NCBI RefSeq assembly: GCF_023218175.1
Contig: NZ_JALPTH010000009.1
Span: 124,001 to 188,000, forward strand
DNA length: 64,000 nt
Direction: 5' to 3'
DNA from: Streptomyces lichenis
GTDB lineage: Bacteria; Actinomycetota; Actinomycetes; Streptomycetales; Streptomycetaceae
The notes under the pieces are model-generated. The model had not been told where the DNA came from. It ran no database searches and worked only from the letters and a program-made list of their open reading frames with translations. The translations under genes and the position numbers were made by a program. This document shows, in pieces, positions 31,840 to 40,389 of this stretch. How positions within the stretch are numbered: the stretch's first letter is position 1; the number at the start of each line of letters is the position of its first letter.

Positions 31840-33099
31840 TCAGCGCAGGGAGCGGATCGCCGGGCTCGCGGCGACCAGGGCGGCGCAGGCCAGTACCGCG
31901 CCGCCGCAGACCAGGAACAGCGCTGTCGTGCCGTACGGCAGCAGCACGCCGGCGACCACGTAGGACAGCGGGTCGAACGCCACCGTGGCCAGCACCACCA
32001 GGCTGGTCACCCGGCCCAGCAGCCGGGAGGGCACCCGCTCCTGCAGCGTGGCCACGATGACCACCCCGAGGAACGCCGACCCCAGGCCGATCAGCCCGAC
32101 GACGGCCGTGGCGGCGGCGACCTGGGTGGTGGCGGCCAGCCCGGCCATGCCCGCGCCGATCGCCGCCACCCCGCCGACCACGGTCCAGCCGCGCCGGGTG
32201 GGCGGCCACCAGCCGGCCAGCAGCGAACCGGCCAGCGAACCGGCGCCGAAGCCGGAGAGCACGATGCCGAAGGAGCCCGCGCCACCCAGGCGTTGCTCGG
32301 CGAGCACCGCGCCGCCCACCAGTACCGGGCCCACGACCGCGATGTTGATCAGGGCGACGGCCGCCAGCATCGCCCGTACCAGCGGCTCGTTCCAGGCGTA
32401 CGCCAGGCCCGCGCCGAGGGCACGCGGGCTGCTGAGCTCCTCACCGTCCGCGCCGTCCGGATCGGCGGTGCCCGGATCGGTGCCCTCGCCGCGTCGTGCC
32501 GCGCGGAGCAGGGTGCTCAGCGCTACGGCGGCCAGCGCGGCGAGCGCCGCGATCCCGCCGAGCGTCGCGTCGAAGCCGACCGCGGCGATGACCCCGGCGG
32601 CCACCGCCGGGCCGACCAGGTCGCCCCCCGACTCCGCGCCCTGCACCAGAGCGTTGACCCGGGAGAGCTTCCCGGTCGGCACCACGGCGGGAATGAGCGC
32701 CAGGGCGGCCGGGAAGTACGCGGCGTCGGCCACGCCGAGCAGCGCGGCGAGCAGGGCGACGGTCGTCAGCGACGGTGAGCCGAAGGTGACCACGGCGACG
32801 AGCGCGAGCAGGACGGCGACCCGCAGCCAGCAGGCGACGGCCGTGACCCGGGCGGCGCCGAGGCGGTCGACCAGCACCCCCGCGGGAAGCAGCAGGGCCG
32901 CCCGCGGCAGCGCCACGGCCACCAGGACGAAGCCGGTGGCGAGTCCGGGCTCGGACAGGTCGAGGACGAAGAGGGTGAGCCAGACCAGGAACAGCGCGTC
33001 GACGGTGGCGGCCAGCCCTTCCCCCACGACCAGGCGGCGCACCTGGCGCTCGCCGCCCGGGCCGGGCGGAGCGGGAGCGTCGGTCGGCTCCGTGGTCAT
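31840..33099 (-). CDS. MFS transporter
   Basis: This 419-residue protein has about twelve membrane helices (VGEGLAATVDALFLVWLTLFVLDLSEPGLATGFVLVAVALPRAALLLPAGVLVDRLGAARVTAVACWL contains the helix 1-3 region with motif A). It has an acidic loop after helix 6 (EGTDPGTADPDGADGEE). It is probably a drug or metabolite exporter of the MFS_3 type. ATG 33099 is preferred over upstream in-frame starts that encode only proline-rich sequence. It lies just downstream of the SDR-ACP operon on the same strand and could export its product, but a 132-base gap separates them. Confidence 0.85.
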   Translation of the reverse strand: MTTEPTDAPAPPGPGGERQVRRLVVGEGLAATVDALFLVWLTLFVLDLSEPGLATGFVLVAVALPRAALLLPAGVLVDRLGAARVTAVACWLRVAVLLALVAVVTFGSPSLTTVALLAALLGVADAAYFPAALALIPAVVPTGKLSRVNALVQGAESGGDLVGPAVAAGVIAAVGFDATLGGIAALAALAAVALSTLLRAARRGEGTDPGTADPDGADGEELSSPRALGAGLAYAWNEPLVRAMLAAVALINIAVVGPVLVGGAVLAEQRLGGAGSFGIVLSGFGAGSLAGSLLAGWWPPTRRGWTVVGGVAAIGAGMAGLAATTQVAAATAVVGLIGLGSAFLGVVIVATLQERVPSRLLGRVTSLVVLATVAFDPLSYVVAGVLLPYGTTALFLVCGGAVLACAALVAASPAIRSLR

Positions 33100-33231
33100 G
33101 GCCGGCTCCCCGGGCGGAGGTCCGGGGCCGCGCCCGGACGGGTGCTGACGAACATGCACGAACGGTACAAGAGCGGGATACCACCCTGGTCGGCTGAGGA
33201 GGAGGAGTTCGTGGAGGGGGAGCGAGGGCCG

Positions 33232-33993
33232 TCAGGCGATGTGGGTGCCCCCGTCGACCGGCAGGGTGGTGCCGGTGACATAGGAGGCCGCGTCGGAGAC
33301 CAGGAACACCAGGGCGGCGGCCAGCTCTTCGGGCCGCCCGACGCGCCCCGAGAGCACCCGCTCCATCACCGTGTCGAGGTAGCCCTCGGGGTAGCCGTCG
33401 GTCATCGCGGAGGTGAAGAGGCCCGGCGCCAGCGCGTTGACGCGGATGCCCCTGCCGGGGGTCCACTGCTGGGCGAGGTCCCGGGTGAGCCCGAGGAGCC
33501 CGGCCTTCGACGCCGTGTAGGCGGCCTGCGGCAGACCGCCCGTGACCAGGGCGAGGACGCTGGAGACATTGACGATGGCACTGCCGGGCAGCATCACCGC
33601 GCCCGCGGCCTGGGCCATCCAGTAGCAGCCGTGGAGGTTGGTGTCGATGACCTCGCGGAACTGCTCGGGAGTCTCCTCCGCCGCGGGCCGCTCACCGCCG
33701 ATCCCGGCGTTGTTGACCAGGATGTCCACCCGCCCGAAGGCCTCCATGGCCGCGCCCACCAGCGCGCGGCAGTCCTCCGGACGGGACACGTCGGTGCGTA
33801 CCGCGACGGCCCGGCGGCCCAGCCGTTCGACGGCCGCGCGCACCGCCTCCAGCCGCTCGGCGCGCCGCGCGCCGAGCACCACGTCCGCGCCGGCCTCGGC
33901 CAGCGCATGGGCGAAGGCGGTGCCCAGCCCGGAGGAGGCGCCGGTGACCACGGCCACCCGGCCGTCGAGCCGGAAGCGGTCGAGGACGCTCAC
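33232..33993 (-). CDS. SDR reductase, probable beta-ketoacyl-ACP reductase-like
   Basis: This is a 253-residue classical SDR. It has TGASSGLG near residue 18, NNAGIGG, the catalytic Ser in NVSSVLA, and YTASKAG (YxxxK). The C-terminal PVDGGTHIA is typical of FabG-type enzymes. The RRAER segment after strand 2 suggests NADPH use. GTG 33993 overlaps the ACP stop by GTGA. It is the last gene of the seven-gene operon; it probably reduces a ketone formed by the alpha-oxoamine synthase or ketosynthase. Confidence 0.9.
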   Translation of the reverse strand: MSVLDRFRLDGRVAVVTGASSGLGTAFAHALAEAGADVVLGARRAERLEAVRAAVERLGRRAVAVRTDVSRPEDCRALVGAAMEAFGRVDILVNNAGIGGERPAAEETPEQFREVIDTNLHGCYWMAQAAGAVMLPGSAIVNVSSVLALVTGGLPQAAYTASKAGLLGLTRDLAQQWTPGRGIRVNALAPGLFTSAMTDGYPEGYLDTVMERVLSGRVGRPEELAAALVFLVSDAASYVTGTTLPVDGGTHIA

Positions 33994-34247
33994 GGCCGGC
34001 CGGCGCCGCGGTGGTCGGCGAGGTGGTCCACCAGATCGCCGACCGTCCGCAACTCCGGGACCCGGTCGTCGGGGATCCGCACCCCGAACCTGTCCTCGAT
34101 CGCCACGGTGATCTCCACCATCGACAGGGAGTCGATGTCCAGGTCCTCGGTGAAGGACTTCTCGGCGGTGACCTCGGCGGGGTCGAGGCCGGTGACCTCC
34201 TCGACGATCTCGGTGACGGCGGACAGGATGTCGGTGGCGTGGGGCAT
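33990..34247 (-). CDS. acyl carrier protein
   Basis: This is an 85-residue ACP with phosphopantetheine Ser40 in EDLDIDSLSMVEI, the most canonical of the three ACPs in the window. It starts at ATG 34247 after AAGGAGG. It lies between the alpha-oxoamine synthase and the SDR and overlaps the latter, so it likely presents the acyl chain to both. Confidence 0.93.
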   Translation of the reverse strand: MPHATDILSAVTEIVEEVTGLDPAEVTAEKSFTEDLDIDSLSMVEITVAIEDRFGVRIPDDRVPELRTVGDLVDHLADHRGAGRP

Positions 34248-34277
34248 GGGTTCCTCCTTGTGTGGGTGGGGCCCGGG

Positions 34278-35525
34278 TCAGACTCCGAGGCGCCGCCGGT
34301 AGGTGGTGAGGGTGCGCAGGAAGCCGTCCAGCTGCTCCTCGGTGTGGCCGGCGTGCGGGAAGAGGCGCAGCATCGCCTGGTTGCGGGAGACGGCCGGGTA
34401 GGAGAAGACCGGGACGAGGTAGCCGTCCGCCACGAACCACTCCCGCATCTGCAGGGCGGCGGCGTCGCTCCCGATCGGCACCGAGAGCATGTACGACTCG
34501 GTGGGCGTCGTCGCCGTACCGGCCTCGTGCATCTGCCGGCGGAGCCGCGCGGCGTGCGCCAGGTAGTCGTCCACGATGGCCGGATCGGCGGCCAGGGCCT
34601 CGATCGTGCGGGTGGCGGCGTGGGCGGTGGGCGGCTGGATGGCGGCCGTGAACATCGAGGTTCCGGAGAGCAGTTCGAAGGCGTCGACGGCCGCCGCCGG
34701 CCCGGCGATCGCGCCGCCCTCCAGGCCGATGGCCTTGGACAGGGACACCATGACGAAGTCGGCCCGTTCCCGGATCGCGGCCGCCTCCCGGGCGTACGGG
34801 CGGTGCTCCGGCCCGTAGACCATGAAGCCGTTGGCGTCGTCGATCATGCTGATGGCGCCGTGGCGGTCGCACTCGTCCAGGATCTCCACGATGGGCCCCA
34901 TGGTGCCGTCGGCCGAGTAGATGCTCTCGGCGATTACCACGGTCTTGCCGGCCCGGACCCGGCCCAGGATCCGCGCCAGGTCGGCGACGTCATTGTGCCG
35001 GAAGGCGTGGACGTTGCGGCCGTAGCCGAGGCCCTCCAGGCCCTTCCAGACGCTCCAGTGGACATCGCGGTCCACCACGAACACGGTGTCGTGGTTGCGC
35101 ACCTCGATCCCGGTGTCGAAGTGCGCGGAACTGCTCATGGCGTTGACGAACCCGATGTTGGCCAGCAGTCCGGTGGCGAAGCTGATGGCCCGCTCCTTGC
35201 CGGTGCGGCGGGCGATCGTCTCCTCCAGCTCCTGGTGCGGCCGGCAGATCCCCTGGGTCATCCGGGAGCCGCTGGTGCTCAGCCCGTGCGCGAGCGCCCC
35301 CTCGGCGAAGTGCCGCCGCACCGGGACATGGCGCTCCAGGTCCAGGAAGCTGATGCTGGCGAAGTTCACCAGCTCACGGCCGCCGCGGACGATGGTCGGC
35401 CCGACCGGGCCGTCCACCACCGGCGGGCGGTACGCGGTGTCATGGGTGTTGGCCTCGACGAAGGCGGCGAAGGCCCAGGGGGCCAGTCGGTCCGCGGACG
35501 GTACGGGGGTCTGGGACACGGTCAT
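34278..35525 (-). CDS. alpha-oxoamine synthase family PLP enzyme (KAPA/serine palmitoyltransferase-like)
   Basis: This is a 415-residue fold-type I PLP enzyme that decarboxylatively joins an amino acid to an acyl thioester, giving an alpha-aminoketone. The Schiff-base Lys264 sits in MVSLSKAIGLEGG. The cofactor motif usually written DEAH is DDAN (229-232), so the His that contacts PLP O3' is Asn here. GSRMTQGICRPHQELEETIARRTGKE is the conserved N-terminal acceptor region. ATG 35525 overlaps the stop of the condensation protein (ATGA). The ACP directly after it is the probable acyl donor. The amino acid substrate is unknown. Confidence 0.88.
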   Translation of the reverse strand: MTVSQTPVPSADRLAPWAFAAFVEANTHDTAYRPPVVDGPVGPTIVRGGRELVNFASISFLDLERHVPVRRHFAEGALAHGLSTSGSRMTQGICRPHQELEETIARRTGKERAISFATGLLANIGFVNAMSSSAHFDTGIEVRNHDTVFVVDRDVHWSVWKGLEGLGYGRNVHAFRHNDVADLARILGRVRAGKTVVIAESIYSADGTMGPIVEILDECDRHGAISMIDDANGFMVYGPEHRPYAREAAAIRERADFVMVSLSKAIGLEGGAIAGPAAAVDAFELLSGTSMFTAAIQPPTAHAATRTIEALAADPAIVDDYLAHAARLRRQMHEAGTATTPTESYMLSVPIGSDAAALQMREWFVADGYLVPVFSYPAVSRNQAMLRLFPHAGHTEEQLDGFLRTLTTYRRRLGV

Positions 35526-37447
35526 GGCGGGGTGTCTCCTCCACGAGGGGCGCGGGTCGGTAAGGGCTCCAGGGCCGCGGCCAGATGGCCGAGCGAGGCC
35601 GTGCCGGCCAGTTCGTCCGAGGCGATCCCGGTGAGGCCGCGGTGGTGGAGCAGCGCCAGCAGACGGGGGACGGCCACCAGGGTGACGCCGTGGTCGGCGA
35701 GGCAGCGGTCCATGTCCACGGCGCCGGGACCGGGGCCGTCGGGGGTTCGTACGGCGGCCACGGCGGCGGCCAGGGCCCGTTCGGAGTCCGTCGCGGGCGG
35801 GCGGGACGGGGCCCGTGTGCTTCCCGCGTCGGTGGCCCTGGGGCCTTCGCCGCCTTCCGGGGTCAGGACGTAACGGTCCGGGGTCATCAGGTCGGGCACC
35901 TCGCCGAGGTGGTCCAGGAGGTGGCGGTGCAGGTCCTCGGCGCTGGTGCCGGGGGCGGTACGGGCGTACGCGACGAGCCGCCGCCCGCCACCCGCCCCCG
36001 TGGTCCCCCTCTCGGGCGCCACCGTCGCCTCCAGCACCCCGGGATGGCCCCGCAGCACCTCCTCGACCGCGGACAGGCGCACCCATCCGCGCGGGGCGCG
36101 CCACCAGCCGGGAGCGGCCGGTGCGAGCGGACGCACCGGGACCGGACGGTCGGCCCCGTCGGCGAGCGCCCGCAGCAGAGCGCACAGCCGGAGGGGCAGC
36201 GCCGCGGCCTGCCCGGCGTCCAGCAGCTGGTCCCCGACGGTGACATCGAGGGTGAACACCCCGGCGTCCAGGGCGAGATCGGCATAGAGCGTGTCGCAGG
36301 GCTCGTCGGGCGCGCTGCGGATCCAGCCGGCGGGCCCCTCCGGAGGGGTGTACTGCTCCGGCGGCAGATACCCCCGCGGCCAGGAGTAGCAGTTGTACTC
36401 GATGGTGGGGACGGCCACCACACCGCGCCGGCGGTCCATCCGGGCCTGCGCGGCGACCAGTTCGGCGGGGTGGTAGCGCCCGTGCCGGTAGGCCGTGGCG
36501 CAGGCGGCCGCGACCGAGGCGGCCACCTCGCCGAACGCCGCGCCCGGGCGCAGCTCGATCTGCACCGGAACGGTCAGGGCGCGGACGCCGAGGCTGCCGC
36601 GCAGGGCGGCCCGGGCCCGGTTGGCCACCACCACCGAGGCCAGGAACCGGTGTTCACCGGTGCGGGTGGCGACCTCGTGCGCCAGCGCCGCGAGCACCGC
36701 GGTCTCCGCGCTGACCCGGTGCCGCCGGGCGACGCGGTCCAGGTCCCCGTACGCCTCCGTCGAGCGGTACTGGAGGCGGTGGCGCCCGGCGCCGTCCGCA
36801 CGGCCGCCGAACGGGGCCAGCACCCCGGCCGGGTTGGCCGCGAGCCGGGTGAGCCACTCGCGCTCCGCCGCGCGGGCCCGCTCCGAGGGCCGGGCGGTGG
36901 CCATGTCCAGCGGACGTACGGAGGACCCCGCCGGCACCTCCTCGCCGCGCAGCCGGTCGTGCAGCTGGCTGAGCAGCGCCGCCAGCCCCCAGCCGTCGAT
37001 CACCACATGGTGGGCGGTCAGCAGGACCGCGCGCGGGGTGCCCGCCTCCAGCAGCACCCGGGCGCGCCAGGGCGGCTCGCGCTCGGGGTCGATCGGGAGG
37101 GCGGCCAGCGCCGCCGTGGCGGCCTCCAGGGTGGCGGTGTCGGCGACGGGGACGTCGAGCTGGTCGATCGGCAGCGGGGCCCAGTCCGCCCGGTGCACGT
37201 ACTGGACCGGGCGCAGCGGATCGACGGTGGTGCGCAGCTCCTCATGGCGGGCGGTGAGCGCCGCCAGCGCCGCGTGGACGTCGGCGACGGTCGCCGGGGG
37301 CGGGATGTGGCAGTGGTCGGCGAGCGGTGTCGGGTTCACCCGCCGGGGTCCCGGGATGGTCCGCTCGTACCAGTGCCACTGCTGGACCCAGTCCAGCGGC
37401 CTGCCGCGCGGTGCGGGGGCGGTGCTCTGCTTCGGGAGGTGGTTCAC
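35522..37447 (-). CDS. NRPS condensation-domain protein with vestigial A and carrier domains
   Basis: This is a 641-residue protein. Residues ~15-430 are a condensation domain with an intact catalytic motif HHVVIDG (146-152). Residues ~465-560 look like the C-terminal subdomain of an adenylation domain (VEEVLRGHPGVLEATVAPE ... RRLVAYARTAPG), but the catalytic lysine segment LTPxGKxD reads LTPEGGEGP. Residues ~585-640 resemble a carrier domain whose GGxS serine site is ADHGV, so it cannot be primed. It starts at GTG 37447 with TGAGGTG. The C domain probably forms an amide or ester between carrier-bound partners supplied by other proteins of the operon. Confidence 0.82.
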   Translation of the reverse strand: MNHLPKQSTAPAPRGRPLDWVQQWHWYERTIPGPRRVNPTPLADHCHIPPPATVADVHAALAALTARHEELRTTVDPLRPVQYVHRADWAPLPIDQLDVPVADTATLEAATAALAALPIDPEREPPWRARVLLEAGTPRAVLLTAHHVVIDGWGLAALLSQLHDRLRGEEVPAGSSVRPLDMATARPSERARAAEREWLTRLAANPAGVLAPFGGRADGAGRHRLQYRSTEAYGDLDRVARRHRVSAETAVLAALAHEVATRTGEHRFLASVVVANRARAALRGSLGVRALTVPVQIELRPGAAFGEVAASVAAACATAYRHGRYHPAELVAAQARMDRRRGVVAVPTIEYNCYSWPRGYLPPEQYTPPEGPAGWIRSAPDEPCDTLYADLALDAGVFTLDVTVGDQLLDAGQAAALPLRLCALLRALADGADRPVPVRPLAPAAPGWWRAPRGWVRLSAVEEVLRGHPGVLEATVAPERGTTGAGGGRRLVAYARTAPGTSAEDLHRHLLDHLGEVPDLMTPDRYVLTPEGGEGPRATDAGSTRAPSRPPATDSERALAAAVAAVRTPDGPGPGAVDMDRCLADHGVTLVAVPRLLALLHHRGLTGIASDELAGTASLGHLAAALEPLPTRAPRGGDTPP

Positions 37448-37457
37448 GCCCGGCACC

Positions 37458-38708
37458 TCACACCGCCCGGACCACGAGGGCGGCGTTGTGCCCGCCGAAC
37501 CCGAACGAGTTGCTGAGCGCGGTCCGCAGCCGCTCATGGCGCTGCGCCCGGTGCGGGACGAAGTTGATGTCCGGGTCGATCGGCTCCTCGCAGTTGATCG
37601 TCGGCGGGACGTCCCCGGTACGGAGGGCCAGGATCGACGCCACCAGCTCGACCGCCCCGGCGGCACCGATCATGTGCCCGGTCATCGACTTGGTGGAGCT
37701 GACCGGGATCCGGGTCACCCGGTCGCCCAGCACCGTGCGCAGCACCGCCGTCTCGGTGGCGTCGTTGAGCAGCGTCCCGGTGCCGTGTGCGTTGACGTAG
37801 TCCACCTCCGCCCCGGTGATCCCGGCGTCCCGCAGCGCCGCCTCGACGGCCAGCCGGGCGCCCCGGCCCTCCGGATGCGGGGCGGTCCAGTGGTGGGCGT
37901 CGGAACTCGCCCCGTAGCCGACGAGCTCGGCCAGGGCCGCCGCCCCCCGCCCCTCGGCCGTCTCGGCGGCCTCCAGCACCAGTACGGCGGCTCCCTCGCT
38001 CATCACGAACCCGTCGCGCCGGGCGTCGAACGGCCGGCACGCCCCGGTGGGGTCGTCGTTGCGCCGGGACAGCGCACGGGCGTTGCCGCTGCCCGCGAGG
38101 TCCACGGCGGTGACACAGGCGTCGGCGCCCCCGGCGAGGACGACATCGGCCTCCCCGTACGCGATCATGCGCATCGCCGCGCCCAGCGCGTCGGCGCCAC
38201 TGGCGCACGCCGTGCTCTGCGCCCGGCTGGGCCCCTGGGCGCCCAGCCGCATGCTGATCTCCCCGGCGGCGCTGTCCATGGCCGTGGTGACCTGGGCGAA
38301 CGGGCTGATGGCCCGCGGCCCCCGGTCGCGCAGGGTGTCGGCGGCGCGGTAGATCGACCCGACCGGGCCGTAGCCGCTGCCGATGACCACGGCGACCCTC
38401 GGCGCCAGCCGCTCGTCCACCACCAGTCCGGCGTGCGCGCAGGCCTCCAGCGCCGCGGCCAGCGCGTACTGCGCGCACGGGTCGGCCCGGCGGCTGACCG
38501 TCCGGGGCATGTAACGGCCGGGGGTGAACCCGCGGACCTGACCGCCGATCCGCACCTCAAGCCCGGTCACATCGATGGCGTCCACCGTGTCGATGCCGCT
38601 GCGCCCGGCCAGCATCGCCGCCCAGGTCTCCTCCACACTGTGGCCCAGCGGCGTCACCGCCCCGTACCCGGTGACCACCACCCGGCGCCTCCTCCCGGTG
38701 CCCGTCAC
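37458..38708 (-). CDS. beta-ketoacyl-ACP synthase (FabF-type ketosynthase)
   Basis: This 416-residue ketosynthase has the full triad: Cys168 in STACASGADALG, His308 in NAHGTGTLLND and His345 in KSMTGHMIGAAG. It elongates an ACP-bound chain by decarboxylative condensation. GTG 38708 overlaps the stop of the ThDP enzyme (GTGA). No chain length factor partner is present, so it is a homodimeric FabF-like enzyme. The malonyl donor must come from primary metabolism, as no acyltransferase is in the cluster. Confidence 0.92.
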   Translation of the reverse strand: MTGTGRRRRVVVTGYGAVTPLGHSVEETWAAMLAGRSGIDTVDAIDVTGLEVRIGGQVRGFTPGRYMPRTVSRRADPCAQYALAAALEACAHAGLVVDERLAPRVAVVIGSGYGPVGSIYRAADTLRDRGPRAISPFAQVTTAMDSAAGEISMRLGAQGPSRAQSTACASGADALGAAMRMIAYGEADVVLAGGADACVTAVDLAGSGNARALSRRNDDPTGACRPFDARRDGFVMSEGAAVLVLEAAETAEGRGAAALAELVGYGASSDAHHWTAPHPEGRGARLAVEAALRDAGITGAEVDYVNAHGTGTLLNDATETAVLRTVLGDRVTRIPVSSTKSMTGHMIGAAGAVELVASILALRTGDVPPTINCEEPIDPDINFVPHRAQRHERLRTALSNSFGFGGHNAALVVRAV

Positions 38709-40384
38709 TGGGGGACCACCTCGGCGTCGCGGATGGGCGGGGCGATGTCGTCGGGGGCGACCGGCACCATCAGCACGGCCGTCCCGCCCCCCGAGCAGAA
38801 CTGCCGCGCGGCACGGACCTCCTCGGTCAGCGCGGCCTTGTCGCGCAGCACCCGGCAGTGGAGGCCCGGTCCCTCGTCCACCGCGGGCGGCGGCGCGCCG
38901 GGACGGGCGAAAGAGTGGCGATCGGCGTCCAGGCCGAGGCGGGCCCGCTGGGCGTCCAGCCAGCCGTAGCCGCCGTTGCACAGCACCACGTACAGCACCC
39001 CGCCATGGGAGGCGGCGGTGACGGCGATGTCCGCGCGGGCCGCCAGGAACGCCCCGTCCCCGACGAACGCGGTGACCTCGTGGTCCGGGGCGGCCCGCTT
39101 CACCCCGATGGCCGCGGCCGCCCCGAAGCCCAGCGGGGTCTGCTCCGAGGGCACGATCGACCCGCCGCCGGCGTGGAAGGGGAAGCAGTAGGACCACATG
39201 TCCTGCAGGCCGTTCTCCTGGACCAGTACGCGGGGTTCGGCGGCGGTGGCGTCGAGCGCGGCGAGCAGTTCGGCGATCCGGATCTCCGGCAGCGCCGCCG
39301 CCCGGGCCAACTCCCCTTCCACCTCCCGCGACATGGCCTCGCGGGCGTCGGCGACCCGCTTCACCCATCCCTCGGCCGCGTCCCCGCCGCCCTCCTCCAG
39401 CGCCCGGGACCAGCCGAGCACCGCGTGCCGGGCGTCCCCGAGCACCCGAGGGCCCGGGAACTCGGCCGACAGCCCGCCCGGATCGGTGTTGACCTGCACC
39501 ACCGTGACCGGGGGCCAGGGCGTTCCGCCCTCGACGGCCGTCTCCTCCAGCCGCCCGGCGAGCGACACCACCAGATCGCAGGAGGACCACAGTTCACGGG
39601 CCGGGGCGGCGGCGTAGAGGCCCGCCAAGCCGCAGAACAGCGGATGGCGCTCGTCCACCGCGCCACGGCCGGAGGCGGTGGTGAACAGCGCCGCGCCGAG
39701 CCGTTCGGCGAAGCGCTCGACCACCCCGCCGTCGTTGCGGTGCCGCATGCCACCGCCCACCAGCACCACCGGGCGGCGGCTCGCGCGCAGCGCCGCCAGC
39801 GCCGGTCCCGGTGCCCCCGGTACGGGCTCGACGGCCAGCGGTGCGGGCAGGGTCGGCCGCTCCGCCGTGACCAGGATCTCCGCCGTACGGACGTCGTCGG
39901 GCACCTCCAGATACACCGGTCCGGCCGGCGGACCCATGGCCCGGGTCAGCGCCGTCACCGTCGCGGGGACCAACCGGTCGGGATGGCCCACCCGGTGCGC
40001 CCACCGCACCAGCGGCGCCGCCACCGCGACCTGGTCCAGCTCCTGGAAACCGCCGCTGCCCCGGCGGCGTTCGGGCGCGCCGGCGGCCAGCACCAGCACC
40101 GGCGCACCGGACTCCCGCGCCTCCAGCAGCCCGGTGGCCGCATGGGTGACGGCCGGCCCCTTGCCCAGGGCGCAGACCGCGAGCCGGCCGGACTGCAGCG
40201 CGTAACCGGTCGCCATGTACATCGCGTTGCGCTGGTCCCGGCACGGTACGAGCTCCAGCCCGGCCGCGTCGAGGGCGCGCAACAGCTCCAGATCGTCGCC
40301 GGGCAGCCCGAAGCAGGTGTCCACCCCGTTCGCCACCAGCAGGTCGACCACCGCGGACCACGCGTCGGCGTACCGCTTGCCCAT
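38705..40384 (-). CDS. thiamine diphosphate-dependent enzyme (acetolactate synthase-like)
   Basis: This is a 559-residue three-domain ThDP enzyme. The N-terminal PYR domain (ANGVDTCFGLPGDDLELLRAL) is followed by a central domain and a PP domain whose ThDP/Mg motif runs from GDGAF to NGGYGW. The family catalytic Glu is not in its usual HEQ-type place (VPCRDQRNAMYMATGYA), where Asp replaces Glu. Such enzymes decarboxylate 2-oxo acids and may condense them with an aldehyde or acyl acceptor. ATG 40384 follows GGGAGG; GTG 40393, overlapping the upstream stop, is an alternative. It could supply or consume the aldehyde made by the neighbouring ALDH domain. Confidence 0.87.
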   Translation of the reverse strand: MGKRYADAWSAVVDLLVANGVDTCFGLPGDDLELLRALDAAGLELVPCRDQRNAMYMATGYALQSGRLAVCALGKGPAVTHAATGLLEARESGAPVLVLAAGAPERRRGSGGFQELDQVAVAAPLVRWAHRVGHPDRLVPATVTALTRAMGPPAGPVYLEVPDDVRTAEILVTAERPTLPAPLAVEPVPGAPGPALAALRASRRPVVLVGGGMRHRNDGGVVERFAERLGAALFTTASGRGAVDERHPLFCGLAGLYAAAPARELWSSCDLVVSLAGRLEETAVEGGTPWPPVTVVQVNTDPGGLSAEFPGPRVLGDARHAVLGWSRALEEGGGDAAEGWVKRVADAREAMSREVEGELARAAALPEIRIAELLAALDATAAEPRVLVQENGLQDMWSYCFPFHAGGGSIVPSEQTPLGFGAAAAIGVKRAAPDHEVTAFVGDGAFLAARADIAVTAASHGGVLYVVLCNGGYGWLDAQRARLGLDADRHSFARPGAPPPAVDEGPGLHCRVLRDKAALTEEVRAARQFCSGGGTAVLMVPVAPDDIAPPIRDAEVVPQ

Positions 40385-40389
40385 CCCGG

